A DNA stretch of 64,000 nucleotides from Nisaea denitrificans DSM 18348 (GCF_000426505.1 NZ_AUFM01000001.1:29811-93810); one strand, 5' to 3'. Positions 18,801-27,000 are shown, counted from the first letter of the stretch. The notes: generated by a model not told the origin, from the sequence alone. Program-made: numbers and translations.

Positions 18801-20038
18801 GCTGTCCTCCGCTCCATGTTGCCAAGATCCACAAGTTCTTCGTCACCGCTCTGGTGGCGGGTTTCGTGAATGAAGTCCTGAAGTGCTGCGTAGCGAATCT
18901 TCACATCTTCAAGGATTTGATAATGTTGAAAAAGCTCCCTCAGAGGTGCTGAGATGTCCTTGTAGGCGGCAAGCGCGGCGACAAGCGCGCCAATCGTCAG
19001 GCGACCCTCGAGGACAAGGTACCCTCCGATGGAGTAGAAGAAAAACGGGGTGAGCGAGGTCAGGAAGTTGTTCAGCGCTTTCTGGAAGAATTTCCAGCGG
19101 TAAATCTTTTCACGCACTTCCTCGAGAAACCGGATCCTCTTGCGTATGGAAAACCGGATACCGGACGAACGCGGGGCGCCACTGTCCTGCAAAACAGCTC
19201 CAAGCTCTCGGCCGAAGGCCCGGGTTCCGGAAACTCTCGTTCGTGTCAGCGCGTTCACACGCCGCTGGATTTTAGGGATCAGTGCAAGCTGAACCGGCAG
19301 CAGGGTCAGGGCGGCTGCGCCGAGTACGGGGTCCTGGAGGAACATGAAAAACAAGATTGTCGCCAGAGTCCCGCCCTGGAAAACGGGAACAGCGAACGCA
19401 TCGGCAGCAAATCCGCCTATCGGCTCAATTTCCTGTGTGATCAGCGGGATGACTTCGGTATCCCGCTCTCCGTGAGCCCTGCGTTGCCAATGCCGGAATA
19501 TGGTCAGGCGAAGGCGACGGAGAAGGCGCTCACCGACACGTCCTTTTCGAACATTGAGCCAGTACTTGGCGAGGCCGTTTGCGGCAATGGCGAGGAGATA
19601 CAATCCGCTGAGCACGAATAGTAGGGTTGTTTCCGAGAAGCCGAACCGGTCGATCACTGATTCCGGTCTAGCCTCCGATAGTGCGTTATTGATGATCAGT
19701 TTTGGCAGTTCGAGCGTGGCATACAGGATGGGAAGCGAGAGGAGGCCGGCTGCGATCAGCATTGCCTGTTTCCGTGCCGAGTAACTGAGCACGAACGCAT
19801 ATATCCCCGCTTCACCCTGCGCATAGGTTCGCTTGGACGGGAGTGATTTTGCCCTTGCGCGCGCATTGTTCCAAAGCGCCTTGACCAGGAAATACAAACC
19901 CACGGTGACCAGGGCGAGCGGCGCCCAGACCAATACGACATGCATTACCGGGTGCAGCCACATAGGGACCGATGGTCCTATCTTGTGGCCCAGTGCATGA
20001 ATGATTTCGTCCAGGAACGGATGCCGGGGATCGATCAT
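18797..20038 (-). CDS. ABC transporter transmembrane half lacking an ATPase domain
   Basis: 413 residues. N-terminal helices are followed by an ABC_membrane-type six-helix exporter domain (VGERLLRRLRLTIFRHWQRR, PVQLALIPKIQRRVNALTRTRVSGTRAFGRELGAVLQD, GGYLVLEGRLTIGALVAALAAYKDISAPLRELF). In normal half-exporters this is followed by a nucleotide-binding domain; here the chain ends about 45 residues later with no Walker A, and a complete PCuAC-like gene starts in the 4-nt overlap. So it appears to be a genuine stand-alone membrane half or a stabilised truncation. The neighbouring cop genes suggest copper traffic. Confidence 0.75.
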   Translation of the reverse strand: MIDPRHPFLDEIIHALGHKIGPSVPMWLHPVMHVVLVWAPLALVTVGLYFLVKALWNNARARAKSLPSKRTYAQGEAGIYAFVLSYSARKQAMLIAAGLLSLPILYATLELPKLIINNALSEARPESVIDRFGFSETTLLFVLSGLYLLAIAANGLAKYWLNVRKGRVGERLLRRLRLTIFRHWQRRAHGERDTEVIPLITQEIEPIGGFAADAFAVPVFQGGTLATILFFMFLQDPVLGAAALTLLPVQLALIPKIQRRVNALTRTRVSGTRAFGRELGAVLQDSGAPRSSGIRFSIRKRIRFLEEVREKIYRWKFFQKALNNFLTSLTPFFFYSIGGYLVLEGRLTIGALVAALAAYKDISAPLRELFQHYQILEDVKIRYAALQDFIHETRHQSGDEELVDLGNMERRTA

Positions 20039-20087
20039 CTTCAGGGTTCTCGCCGTATATCGGTATTTTGGGTTTCAACTACTCCGG

Positions 20088-20119
20088 CGAAGTGGACCGC
20101 CGGAGTAGTCGATGAGATA
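20088..20119 (-). terminator. Perfect 12-bp intercistronic hairpin
   Basis: Arms ACTACTCCGGCG and CGCCGGAGTAGT pair perfectly around an 8-nt loop, between copB and the ABC-like gene. On the minus strand no U-run follows, so it may be an attenuator or mRNA-stabilising structure, not a full terminator. Confidence 0.5.
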
Positions 20120-20125
20120 TACAGG

Positions 20126-20827
20126 TCAGAACATGACCCGGAACCCGACGACGAAGGAAACCACGTCGTCATCCTCTCCCTCGTCCCGGACCAGCCGCCC
20201 GCTTTCGCCGAGAGTCCGCTCCCAGTGAACGCCGACATATGGGGCGATGGCCCGATCAAGCAGGTCGTAGCTGAGGCGCCCGCCGATCTCCAGTTTCGGT
20301 CCAAAGGCAGCTCGCCCTGTCGCCTCATCGTCGGCCAGCGGCAGGTCCAGTTCGATGCTCGGGGTGAAGATGATCTGGTTAGTGATAAGACCTTCATACT
20401 CGATCTCGAAGCGGGCAGAGGGATACTCGGAAAGGTAAAGGTCCGCATCCACCTCGAACCATTGCTTGGCCAGCCCCTTCAGACCGAGTACGCCGTAGGT
20501 GCGATAAGGTCCGTTGTCCGGACTGTCATAGCGCACGCCGACGACGGCATCGAAGAAATTGCTGACCGGGACCTGAAGCCGGAACTGATTCTCGAGCGTC
20601 TCGAATGAGTCCTCTTCGGTGCCATATTCGGCCTCGCTGCGCAGGACGAACTTGAGCTCGTCCGTGCCGACAAAGGCGTCGGCGTCCCAGGCATAAGCCT
20701 CCGAACCTTCGCCGCTCCGCCATTCCAGCTGCTCGGCCTGAATGCCCCAGAACCATTCTTCCGAGGATGCGGCGTTGGCAAAAAGAATCGCGGGCAGAAC
20801 AAACATCGCTGAAAGCGTTCTCCGCAT
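20126..20827 (-). CDS. copB: CopB, outer-membrane copper resistance protein
   Basis: 233 residues with a signal peptide (ending ASSEE) and alternating beta-strand pattern of a small outer-membrane barrel, with a C-terminal aromatic residue (GFRVMF). The segments WGIQAEQLEWR, EAYAWDADAFVGTDELKF and FGPKLEIGGRLSYDLL are typical of CopB (PF05275). The usual N-terminal Met/His-rich region is missing, so this is a short CopB. It starts 3 nt after copA, the standard copAB arrangement. Confidence 0.92.
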   Translation of the reverse strand: MRRTLSAMFVLPAILFANAASSEEWFWGIQAEQLEWRSGEGSEAYAWDADAFVGTDELKFVLRSEAEYGTEEDSFETLENQFRLQVPVSNFFDAVVGVRYDSPDNGPYRTYGVLGLKGLAKQWFEVDADLYLSEYPSARFEIEYEGLITNQIIFTPSIELDLPLADDEATGRAAFGPKLEIGGRLSYDLLDRAIAPYVGVHWERTLGESGRLVRDEGEDDDVVSFVVGFRVMF

Positions 20828-20830
20828 CGG

Positions 20831-22597
20831 TCAACCCTCCGTCTTGGAACTTGGTACTTGTGCGGATTTGCCGTCCGGGCCGCCCTCGACCACGATCTTG
20901 CGGAACATGCCGCTGTCTGCGTGATAGGAGAGATGGCAGTGGAAAGCCCACTGGCCGGGCGCGTCGACCTCCGTTTCCATGAAGACCGTGGTCCCGGGCG
21001 CAACGCTCACCACGTGCTTGATCGGGTTCCACTTGCCCTTTCCAACATCGAGGATCGACCACATGCCGTGCAGATGCATTGGGTGAGTCATCATGGTCTC
21101 GTTGACGAACTTGAAGCGAACCCGCTCGCCATATTGCAGCCGCACCGGCTCGGCGTCGCTGAACTTGACCCCGTTTATCGACCAGATGTAGCGCTCCATG
21201 TTGCCGGTCAGCCGCATCTCGATCTCGCGGGTTGCCTCGCGATGCTCGTAAAGCGGTTTCTGGGCGCGGAGGTCCTTGTAAGACAAGAACTTGCCGCCGT
21301 TCGCCGCAGTCGGCGTCAGGCCGCTGCCCGGCGCATAGAACGGGTCGGACGCGGCCATGCTGCCATGCCCGCTGTGATCCATGCCTTTCATCGTGGAGCC
21401 ATCGGGCATCTTGTGCGCCCCGCTGGCCATTCCGGTCATACCTGCTCCGCCATGGTTCATGCCTTGCATGGTGCTGCCGTCGGGCATGGTGTGGCTCATG
21501 CCGCCCATGTCCATCGATCCATGATCCATACCCTCGTGTGCCATACCCATGTCGGCCATGGTGAGCCGGGGCGGCATGCGCTGGTCCGGGACTTCCGCCG
21601 CCATGCCCTCGGCGGTGGCAAGCGTTCCGCGGACGGATGCGGTCCGTGCCATCGACTCCGCGAAGATCGCGTAGGCGCGATTGTCCTTCGGCTGTACGAT
21701 CACGTCATATGTTTCTGCCACTGCGATGCGGAATTCATCGACCGGAACCGGGAGGACGTTGTTCCCGTCCGCCTGCACAACGGTCATCTTAAGGCCGGGG
21801 ATCCGGATGTCGAAATAGGCCATTGCCGAGGAATTGATAAAGCGCAGACGAACCCGCTCGCCCGGCTTGAAGAGGCCGGTCCAGTTCTGCTCCGTGCTCC
21901 TTCCGTTGATCAATGGCGTAAAGCCCTGCAGATCCTCGACGTCGGTCGGCATCATACGCATGTCGCCCCATGCGGCCCGGTCCGCGAGCGCGGCGTCGAA
22001 GCCTTGCTCGCGGGAGTCCTTCAGGAAATCGAACAGGGTGCGCTGCTGCCGGTTGTAGTAGTCCGGCATCATCTTGAGGTTGCGCATGATCCGGTTGCCG
22101 GAATGGGGATGCGCGTCGGTCAGTTGCACGACGTACTCGCGGTCGTAGCGGAACGGTTCGCGTTTCTCTGGCTCGATCACGATCGCGCCGTAAGCGCCGT
22201 CCGGTTCCTGGAAACCGCTGTGGCTGTGGAACCAGTAGGTTCCGGCCTGCACGATTGGGAAGTTGTAGGTGAAGGTGTCGCCGGGCGCGATCCCGTCGTA
22301 GCTGATCCCAGGCACGCCGTCCTGGTCGAATGGCAGGATGAGTCCGTGCCAATGGATCGAGGTCGGCTCCGAGAGATTGTTGGTCACGTTGATCGTGACC
22401 TCTTCGCCTTCCTTGAAGCGCAGGACCGGGCCCGGCGAGGCGCCGTTATAGCCGATCCCGGAGCGGGAGAAGGTGCCCGTGTCGACCGTGACGCGATCGA
22501 CGGTGAGATTGTATTCGCCGGCATTGGCAGCGCCTGTGAGCGCGACCGCCAGGCCGGCGCCGAGCACGAGGGCTCGGCGCAACAACCATGATGGCAT
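20831..22597 (-). CDS. copA: CopA, multicopper oxidase of copper resistance
   Basis: 588-residue periplasmic multicopper oxidase. Signal peptide (residues about 1-26) is followed by three cupredoxin domains. Type 2/3 copper ligands are visible in IHWHGLILPF and TYWFHSHSGF, and C-terminally in HPMHLHGMW and the T1/T3 motif HCHLSYHADSGMF. A Met/His-rich insert (about residues 350-410, repeats like MDHGSMDMGGM and MPDGSTMQGM) probably binds Cu(I). It would oxidise Cu(I) in the periplasm. Its own RR near the N-terminus (LLRRALVLG) may act as a Tat signal. Confidence 0.95.
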   Translation of the reverse strand: MPSWLLRRALVLGAGLAVALTGAANAGEYNLTVDRVTVDTGTFSRSGIGYNGASPGPVLRFKEGEEVTINVTNNLSEPTSIHWHGLILPFDQDGVPGISYDGIAPGDTFTYNFPIVQAGTYWFHSHSGFQEPDGAYGAIVIEPEKREPFRYDREYVVQLTDAHPHSGNRIMRNLKMMPDYYNRQQRTLFDFLKDSREQGFDAALADRAAWGDMRMMPTDVEDLQGFTPLINGRSTEQNWTGLFKPGERVRLRFINSSAMAYFDIRIPGLKMTVVQADGNNVLPVPVDEFRIAVAETYDVIVQPKDNRAYAIFAESMARTASVRGTLATAEGMAAEVPDQRMPPRLTMADMGMAHEGMDHGSMDMGGMSHTMPDGSTMQGMNHGGAGMTGMASGAHKMPDGSTMKGMDHSGHGSMAASDPFYAPGSGLTPTAANGGKFLSYKDLRAQKPLYEHREATREIEMRLTGNMERYIWSINGVKFSDAEPVRLQYGERVRFKFVNETMMTHPMHLHGMWSILDVGKGKWNPIKHVVSVAPGTTVFMETEVDAPGQWAFHCHLSYHADSGMFRKIVVEGGPDGKSAQVPSSKTEG

Positions 22598-22629
22598 TGC
22601 AATACTCCTTGAGAAAGGGGGGACGGGTT

Positions 22630-23178
22630 CTAGTGGCTGAGCTTGACCGGGCCGTGCATGCCGGTCTCGTAGTGACCTGGCACGTTGCAGGCGAACTCCA
22701 GGTCCGCATGCTTCGGGAAGGTCCAGACGATCTCGCCGGACTTGCCCGGCTCCAGGAGAACGCTGTTCGCCTCCTTGTGCATGCCGTGTCCCATGGAGGC
22801 CTGCATGGCCTTGGCCGCTTTGTGATTGATGCGGTCTGGCTCGAGCACGCCGTGCTCCATCATCATCATCATTTCGGGGCGGTGCGCCTCGTGCATCGCA
22901 GCTGTGGCAATATTGAACTCGTGCACGAATTCTCCGGCATTGCGGACGACGAAACGAACGGTCTCGCCTTCCTTGATATCGAGGGATTCAGGCTCGTAGT
23001 AATTGTCGTACATGGTGATTTCGATAGTCCGCGACACCTTTGCGGGATCACCCGGTTTGCCGATCTTCATGTCGTGGCCACCACCGTGTGAGCCTGCGGC
23101 GAAAGCCGTGCCAGAGGAGATCAAAGCAAGAGAAAGGCTGGCGCCGAAAACGGCACTCAAAAGTTTAGAACGGAGCAT
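22630..23178 (-). CDS. Periplasmic cupredoxin with Met/His-rich insert
   Basis: 182 residues, signal peptide ending AFAAG, then an HGGGHDMK stretch, a cupredoxin fold (FVVRNAGEFVHEFNIAT, C-terminal CNVPGHYETGMHG with Cys, His and Met ligands of a type 1 site) and a Met-rich insert (EMMMMMEHGVLEP). Such proteins are common in copA operons and likely bind and pass on copper. The ATG at 23178 is preferred because it directly begins the signal peptide. It lies 32 nt upstream of copA in the same direction. Confidence 0.88.
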   Translation of the reverse strand: MLRSKLLSAVFGASLSLALISSGTAFAAGSHGGGHDMKIGKPGDPAKVSRTIEITMYDNYYEPESLDIKEGETVRFVVRNAGEFVHEFNIATAAMHEAHRPEMMMMMEHGVLEPDRINHKAAKAMQASMGHGMHKEANSVLLEPGKSGEIVWTFPKHADLEFACNVPGHYETGMHGPVKLSH

Positions 23179-23251
23179 GTTTGTTCCTTCACGATGTAAC
23201 TGAGCTTCAGAGCGCTCCCGCACGGGTGCGCTATTTTTAGATGAAGTCCGG

Positions 23252-23575
23252 TCAGAATCGCGGAGGGGGTATGTCCGCTTCTAGATTAAGGCCGATAACG
23301 GTCTGATGTATCGTGTGGAATGAAAGGGTCGACTCAGAGAAAATTAAATCGGAACCTACCCCTGTGGGGGCAAAAAAACCGGAAACGCAATGCCCAATCG
23401 CGACTGTTCCGCAGTCCTGTCCGCGCTCGTCGCCACGCATGCTGTGTGCATGTTCGCTATGGGCCTGCTGTTCCGTGCAATCTTGGGTATGTGAATGCAA
23501 TGCATCCACAGAGCCGAACGACGGATGTGTCGTCGCCAGCAACAGGAAAAAAACTATGAGTACGTTTCTCAACAT
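23252..23575 (-). CDS. Small secreted His/Cys-containing protein of the cop operon
   Basis: About 107 residues: signal peptide (LRNVLIVFFLLLATTHPSFG), then HSHTQDC, HSEHAHSMRG and GHC segments, ending in DIPPPRF. The proline-rich end resembles small DUF2946-like metal-cluster proteins, but I cannot place it firmly. It is first in the cop operon. The CueR-type promoter at 23584-23613 puts transcription start close to this ATG, so the message may be leaderless; the ATG at 23581 would be too close to the -10. Confidence 0.6.
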   Translation of the reverse strand: MLRNVLIVFFLLLATTHPSFGSVDALHSHTQDCTEQQAHSEHAHSMRGDERGQDCGTVAIGHCVSGFFAPTGVGSDLIFSESTLSFHTIHQTVIGLNLEADIPPPRF

Positions 23576-23583
23576 CAGCATAT

Positions 23584-23613
23584 ATTTAATGTCTCCACTA
23601 GGTGGAGGGTCAA
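23584..23613 (-). promoter_or_regulatory. CueR-type promoter of the cop operon
   Basis: Read on the minus strand: -35 TTGACC, then a dyad with arms CTCCAC and GTGGAG, then a -10 TTAAAT after 18 bp (or TAAATA after 19). TTGACCCTCCACC is identical to the box before the copper ATPase at 9203, so both probably answer to the same CueR-like regulator. Confidence 0.75.
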
Positions 23614-23821
23614 CGCCTATTTTCGGGATACCCGAAGATTTTCTCTCCGTCGTCAGGTGAATGGAGACACCGATCCTCATTCTGTGACGATGGCTCTGGC
23701 TCTCGTTGGTTGATGCTATTGCATCGCCTCCATTTTCCAAAGAAAGTGCGCTGGTGCGTCGAGCGGTGATCCTCCGTAAACGGCATTTCTTGCATTGGTC
23801 AGAGGACGAGGAGCTGGACGG

Positions 23822-24715
23822 ATGTCAATCGCGACAATTGCGAAAATCATTCTGGTGATGATGCTTTGGGCCGCTTGTTTCCCTCTGATAACCGCCGGTA
23901 TCGAGTTCGCCCCCCACATGACCTTCGCCGCACTACGCGCGTTTCTGGCGGGCGTGACGCTGACCCTTCTGGCGGTCGCGCTGCGGCGGCCGCTACCCAA
24001 GGAACCTCAAATCTGGGCGATGGTGGCCATCGTCGGCCTTGGCGCCACGACCCTGGGGTTTGTAGGCATGTTTCATGCAGCGGAATTCGTCTCCCCCGGC
24101 ATTGCGACAGTGATCGCCAACACCCAGCCGTTGCTAGCAGCCGTACTGGCGGGCGCCGTCCTCAACGAACGGCTCAACGCCCACGGTAAGGTTGGGCTGC
24201 TCTTGGGTTTTGTCGGGATTCTCGCCATCACGTCAACTAGGCTCTTCTCCGGCGGGCAGGAAAACTACATCATCGGCGTGGCCTACATTACCCTAGCCGC
24301 GCTGGGCATCACCGTCAGCAATGTGTTGATTAAGCGAATTGCGGGCAAGGTGGATGCCCTTATGGCCATGGGCCTCCAAATGCTGATAGGCAGTATTCCA
24401 CTCGCTCTGAGTGCATGGACCATGGAAGATCCGACGTCGATCCGATGGTCGCTCACGTTCGTGGGCGCACTCCTGGGCCTCAGCCTACTCGGAACGGCTT
24501 TGGTCTATTGGCTCTGGTTTTCTGTGCTGGAGAAGACCCAACTCAACCGAGCAAATGCCTTCAGTTTCCTGATCCCAATCTTCGGCTTGACGATGGGGTT
24601 CCTGTTTTACGACGAGACTTTGGGCTGGCCGCAACTAGTTGGCATCGCGCTCACAATTCTCGGTGTGGGCTTGGTCACGCGTCGTGGGACAAGGTCTTTA
24701 GAGGTCGATACTTAA
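23822..24715 (+). CDS. EamA/DMT-family transporter
   Basis: 297 residues with ten hydrophobic helices arranged as two EamA repeats (first IAKIILVMMLWAACFPLITAG, second starting near ITLAALGITVSNVLIKR). This is a drug/metabolite-type permease of unknown substrate. The ATG at 23822 is at the beginning of helix 1. It is divergent from the cop operon and marks the end of the accessory block; plasmid-maintenance genes follow. Confidence 0.85.
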   Translation: MSIATIAKIILVMMLWAACFPLITAGIEFAPHMTFAALRAFLAGVTLTLLAVALRRPLPKEPQIWAMVAIVGLGATTLGFVGMFHAAEFVSPGIATVIANTQPLLAAVLAGAVLNERLNAHGKVGLLLGFVGILAITSTRLFSGGQENYIIGVAYITLAALGITVSNVLIKRIAGKVDALMAMGLQMLIGSIPLALSAWTMEDPTSIRWSLTFVGALLGLSLLGTALVYWLWFSVLEKTQLNRANAFSFLIPIFGLTMGFLFYDETLGWPQLVGIALTILGVGLVTRRGTRSLEVDT

Positions 24716-24772
24716 TCAACCGGGCCGGGCCAGCAGCACCCCAAATAATTTTCAGCGGCAACGCGCCGGTCT

Positions 24773-25087
24773 TCAAGACGCAGGTATTGTCGCTCTGGGT
24801 GGGACTAAACCAGAATTGACCCAGGTTAACAAACTCTTGGAATAATACTTTTGGCGTTTGGCGCACTGCCAATCTATCAAGAAGAGGATGCTAAGATTTA
24901 GGCGCACGCCAAAAACAATAATGATTTTCACGCCTTTGTAGGCTTCGCCGTTTGATCGAAGCGGTTTTTCGGGAAAGGCTCCGGCGTCCCACGACTTTTT
25001 CCAAGGGCGGACGCCTGTTTCCAGTGCAGAAATGATTTTGTCTGTTACCGCCTGCATGCGGTCGGTTTTTATCATCGTCTTGCGCAT
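24773..25087 (-). pseudogene. ArdC-like antirestriction gene, 5' fragment
   Basis: The first 60 residues match the ArdC N-terminal ssDNA-binding domain (MQAVTDKIISALETGVRPW, then PLRSNGEAYKGV). After that the sequence leaves the family pattern (no WMTFKQA...GxxVRKGE motif) and stops at 104 residues; ArdC proteins are normally about 300. The gene was probably cut by the rearrangement that brought in the EamA/cop block. It is preceded upstream by a GC-rich repeat like the one before the DUF1419 gene. Confidence 0.7.
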
Positions 25088-25110
25088 GTCTAAACCCCTC
25101 TTAATTTGGT

Positions 25111-25310
25111 GCAGGGCAGCTGTTCACAACTGCGCCCCTGCATCTCCGGCGAGGAGCGAGAGAGGGGAGAAAGGCTGACGTGCCGGGAAGGGAATCACCC
25201 ACCCGCAGGGCGGCGTGCAGTGGCGGGTTGGCAGGGCCTTGGCCCGAAACCTGTGGATACCCGGCAGGACGCGGAGTAGAGCCCGGCCCCAACGGAGATC
25301 GACCTTATTT
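25111..25310. repeat. GC-rich hairpin repeat, copy B
   Basis: About 150 bp here (25111-25270) match 27001-27160 almost base for base, then join directly to the segment ending GAGTAGAGCCCGGC that in copy C lies about 240 bp further on; copy B looks like an internal deletion. It starts with a hairpin (25111-25141) whose loop TGTTCACAAC is identical to that at 27001. The third stem pair is A-T here and T-A there. It lies directly upstream of the ArdC-like fragment on the minus strand. Confidence 0.7.
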
Positions 25311-25418
25311 CACATAATCACAATCGTTTGTAGCCAGGTCCACTCGATTGGTGGCTGCCGCGAGGTGAGCGATGTTCAGATAAGGTGATCTCGCACAGAA
25401 AACTCATGCTTAAGCCCC

Positions 25419-25769
25419 CTACCCTGGAGATTTTTCATTATCTGCGGAGCGTTGACGAGCGGCCTCCCGCGCCACTTTGGTAAGCATCTGCTGTGTTGTG
25501 AGATCCGCTAGGGACCAGCGCCTGCCGCCGAATTTCAGGCAGAAGGCTGCGGCTGTCTCTTCGTCGGGAAAATAGAACCTTCCGCCGAACTGGAACCAAC
25601 GGCCGCGCACCTGGTTGCCGTGGTGCTCCATCCAGTGCGTGAGTTGCAGGGTTTTCGGCCACGCCAAAGCATCACTGAATTGCTGACCCGCCAGATCATG
25701 ATCGACGCCATGGCGAAACGCCTTGTTCGCCATTGCTGCATAGGTCGATCGATGGCGGGTTCGGGTCAA
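25419..25769 (-). CDS. Hypothetical protein
   Basis: 116 residues (104 if started at 25733). No transmembrane segment. The middle reads WMEHHGNQVRGRWFQFGGRFYFPDEETAAAFCLKFGGRRW, a compact aromatic-rich pattern that looks like a real small fold. I do not recognise the family. It sits between the ArdC fragment and the toxin-antitoxin pair, in the same direction. Confidence 0.5.
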   Translation of the reverse strand: MTRTRHRSTYAAMANKAFRHGVDHDLAGQQFSDALAWPKTLQLTHWMEHHGNQVRGRWFQFGGRFYFPDEETAAAFCLKFGGRRWSLADLTTQQMLTKVAREAARQRSADNEKSPG

Positions 25770-25912
25770 TATCGTCCTCGATCAAGGGCGGTTGGTCCAT
25801 GATCGTATGCGATCATGGATTTCGCGGCCGGACCAATGGGACGGCCGCAACGAGCGCAGCGAGGACCGCCCCGGCGCCCGGACACAAATCCAGACCAAGG
25901 GTTGAAGTCGGT

Positions 25913-26191
25913 CTATTCCGCCCGAACAAGCCCCACCTCATACCCCGTCGCTTCCGCGTACCGGGTTACCATTTTAATGCTCGGCATACTGCCGCCGCTT
26001 TCCATGCGGGAAACAACGGATTGGGTCGTTTTCATCCGCTCCGCTATCTGGCTTTGCGTCAAACCTGCTCGCGTCCTCGCTTCTATAAGCCTGCCGATCA
26101 GCTTGTAGACCGGGCGCATCTTTTCATACTCAGCTTTTACGGCCGGGTTATTTTTGAAATCCTCTTCCCGCACTTCATCGATATCGATCAT
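25913..26191 (-). CDS. XRE-family antitoxin (HigA-like)
   Basis: 92 residues with a helix-turn-helix of the XRE type (GLTQSQIAERMKTTQSVVSRMESG, about 43-66). It follows the toxin gene with a 4-nt overlap, the toxin-first order of HigBA-type modules. It should neutralise the toxin and repress the operon through the dyad at 26538-26559. It helps keep the plasmid in the population. Confidence 0.85.
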   Translation of the reverse strand: MIDIDEVREEDFKNNPAVKAEYEKMRPVYKLIGRLIEARTRAGLTQSQIAERMKTTQSVVSRMESGGSMPSIKMVTRYAEATGYEVGLVRAE

Positions 26192-26514
26192 TGATCCATC
26201 TCCCTTGCTCGCTGTTCGGCCAATGCAATTGCCGAAGCCGGTGTTTTCTGGGTCTTCTTCATGAAAGCGTGCAAAACGACCATCCGCCGCCCGGACGCTG
26301 TTACATAAACGACCCTACCAATCCCGTCCCTACCGGTCAGCCGGATTTCCCATAGCTTGCCCCTCAAGTGCTTCACTCGTTTCGGGCCTAGCTTCTCGAT
26401 TCCTACCTGTTTCAGCAGATCCTCGAAGTTATAGAAACGTGCTCTGATATCATCGGGTAATGAGAGAAATTCCGCCTTGACCTTCTCGTTCAGAAACTTG
26501 ATTGACCACTCCAT
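26188..26514 (-). CDS. RelE/HigB-type toxin (phage-derived Gp49-like)
   Basis: 108 residues: WSIKFLNEKVKAEFLSLP, LRGKLWEIRLTGRDGIGRVVYV and VVLHAFMKKTQKTPASAIALAEQRAREM. This is the Gp49/HigB pattern (PF05973) of ribosome-associated mRNA interferases. Conserved Arg/Lys and the LHAFxKKTQKTP motif are intact, so it is probably active. It is the first gene of a two-gene operon with the overlapping antitoxin. Confidence 0.88.
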   Translation of the reverse strand: MEWSIKFLNEKVKAEFLSLPDDIRARFYNFEDLLKQVGIEKLGPKRVKHLRGKLWEIRLTGRDGIGRVVYVTASGRRMVVLHAFMKKTQKTPASAIALAEQRAREMDQ

Positions 26515-26537
26515 ACCGCCCCCTCATTCTGTACTGT

Positions 26538-26559
26538 AATATAGCAAATATGCGATATT
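26538..26559. promoter_or_regulatory. Operator dyad upstream of the toxin-antitoxin operon
   Basis: AATATAGCA and TGCGATATT form an inverted repeat (8 of 9 pairs) around a 4-nt AT spacer, 24 bp before the toxin start, in an otherwise AT-rich promoter segment. This fits autoregulation by the antitoxin. Confidence 0.55.
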
Positions 26560-26608
26560 GTAGCAAGTCGAAAACGCAGAAACCCCGCTTTCCCCGGACA
26601 TCAAATCG

Positions 26609-26977
26609 CTAGATCATATCCGCAGCCCGGATGCGGAAGGCTGCGAGGTTTTCGCTGTGTTCGCTCATCCGCAAATAGCCGCAGAAAAACCGGTCGGAAT
26701 GCATGAAAAAAACGCTGGTTATGTCTTCGGTAAGCATCTCGCAAATGCAGAAAGAGCCATCACGCCAAGCGAGCGGCGGAAGCACGCCGAGAAACTCGTG
26801 ATAGATTGATTCATTGATTTCCCACATGTCGCCATGCTGGCCGGTCCAATCGGCATTGAGGATCGATCCGGTCCTTTCGCGCCCGGCTCTGTTCAAGTTT
26901 TCATAATGTTGCTCACGGCTTTCGCGGGCTGACGGCAGAACATTGATTTTCATGGTGCGCTCGATGGTGCCAGTCAT
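26609..26977 (-). CDS. DUF1419 family protein
   Basis: 122 residues. The pattern GDMWEINESIYHEFLGVLPPLAWRDGSFCICEMLTEDITSVFF followed by FFCGYLRMSE matches DUF1419, a family of unknown function found on alphaproteobacterial plasmids. The ATG at 26977 is used; 26953 is an alternative. Like the ArdC fragment, it has a copy of the GC-rich hairpin repeat directly upstream. Confidence 0.75.
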   Translation of the reverse strand: MTGTIERTMKINVLPSARESREQHYENLNRAGRERTGSILNADWTGQHGDMWEINESIYHEFLGVLPPLAWRDGSFCICEMLTEDITSVFFMHSDRFFCGYLRMSEHSENLAAFRIRAADMI

Positions 26978-27000
26978 GTCTGTCTTTCTATTTTTTCGGT

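Noticed and set aside
20858..22591. Long plus-strand open frame opposite copA (577 codons)
   Set aside because: A shadow of the GC-rich copA gene; composition (His/Arg/Val/Asp-rich) is typical of antisense frames and copA is unmistakable.
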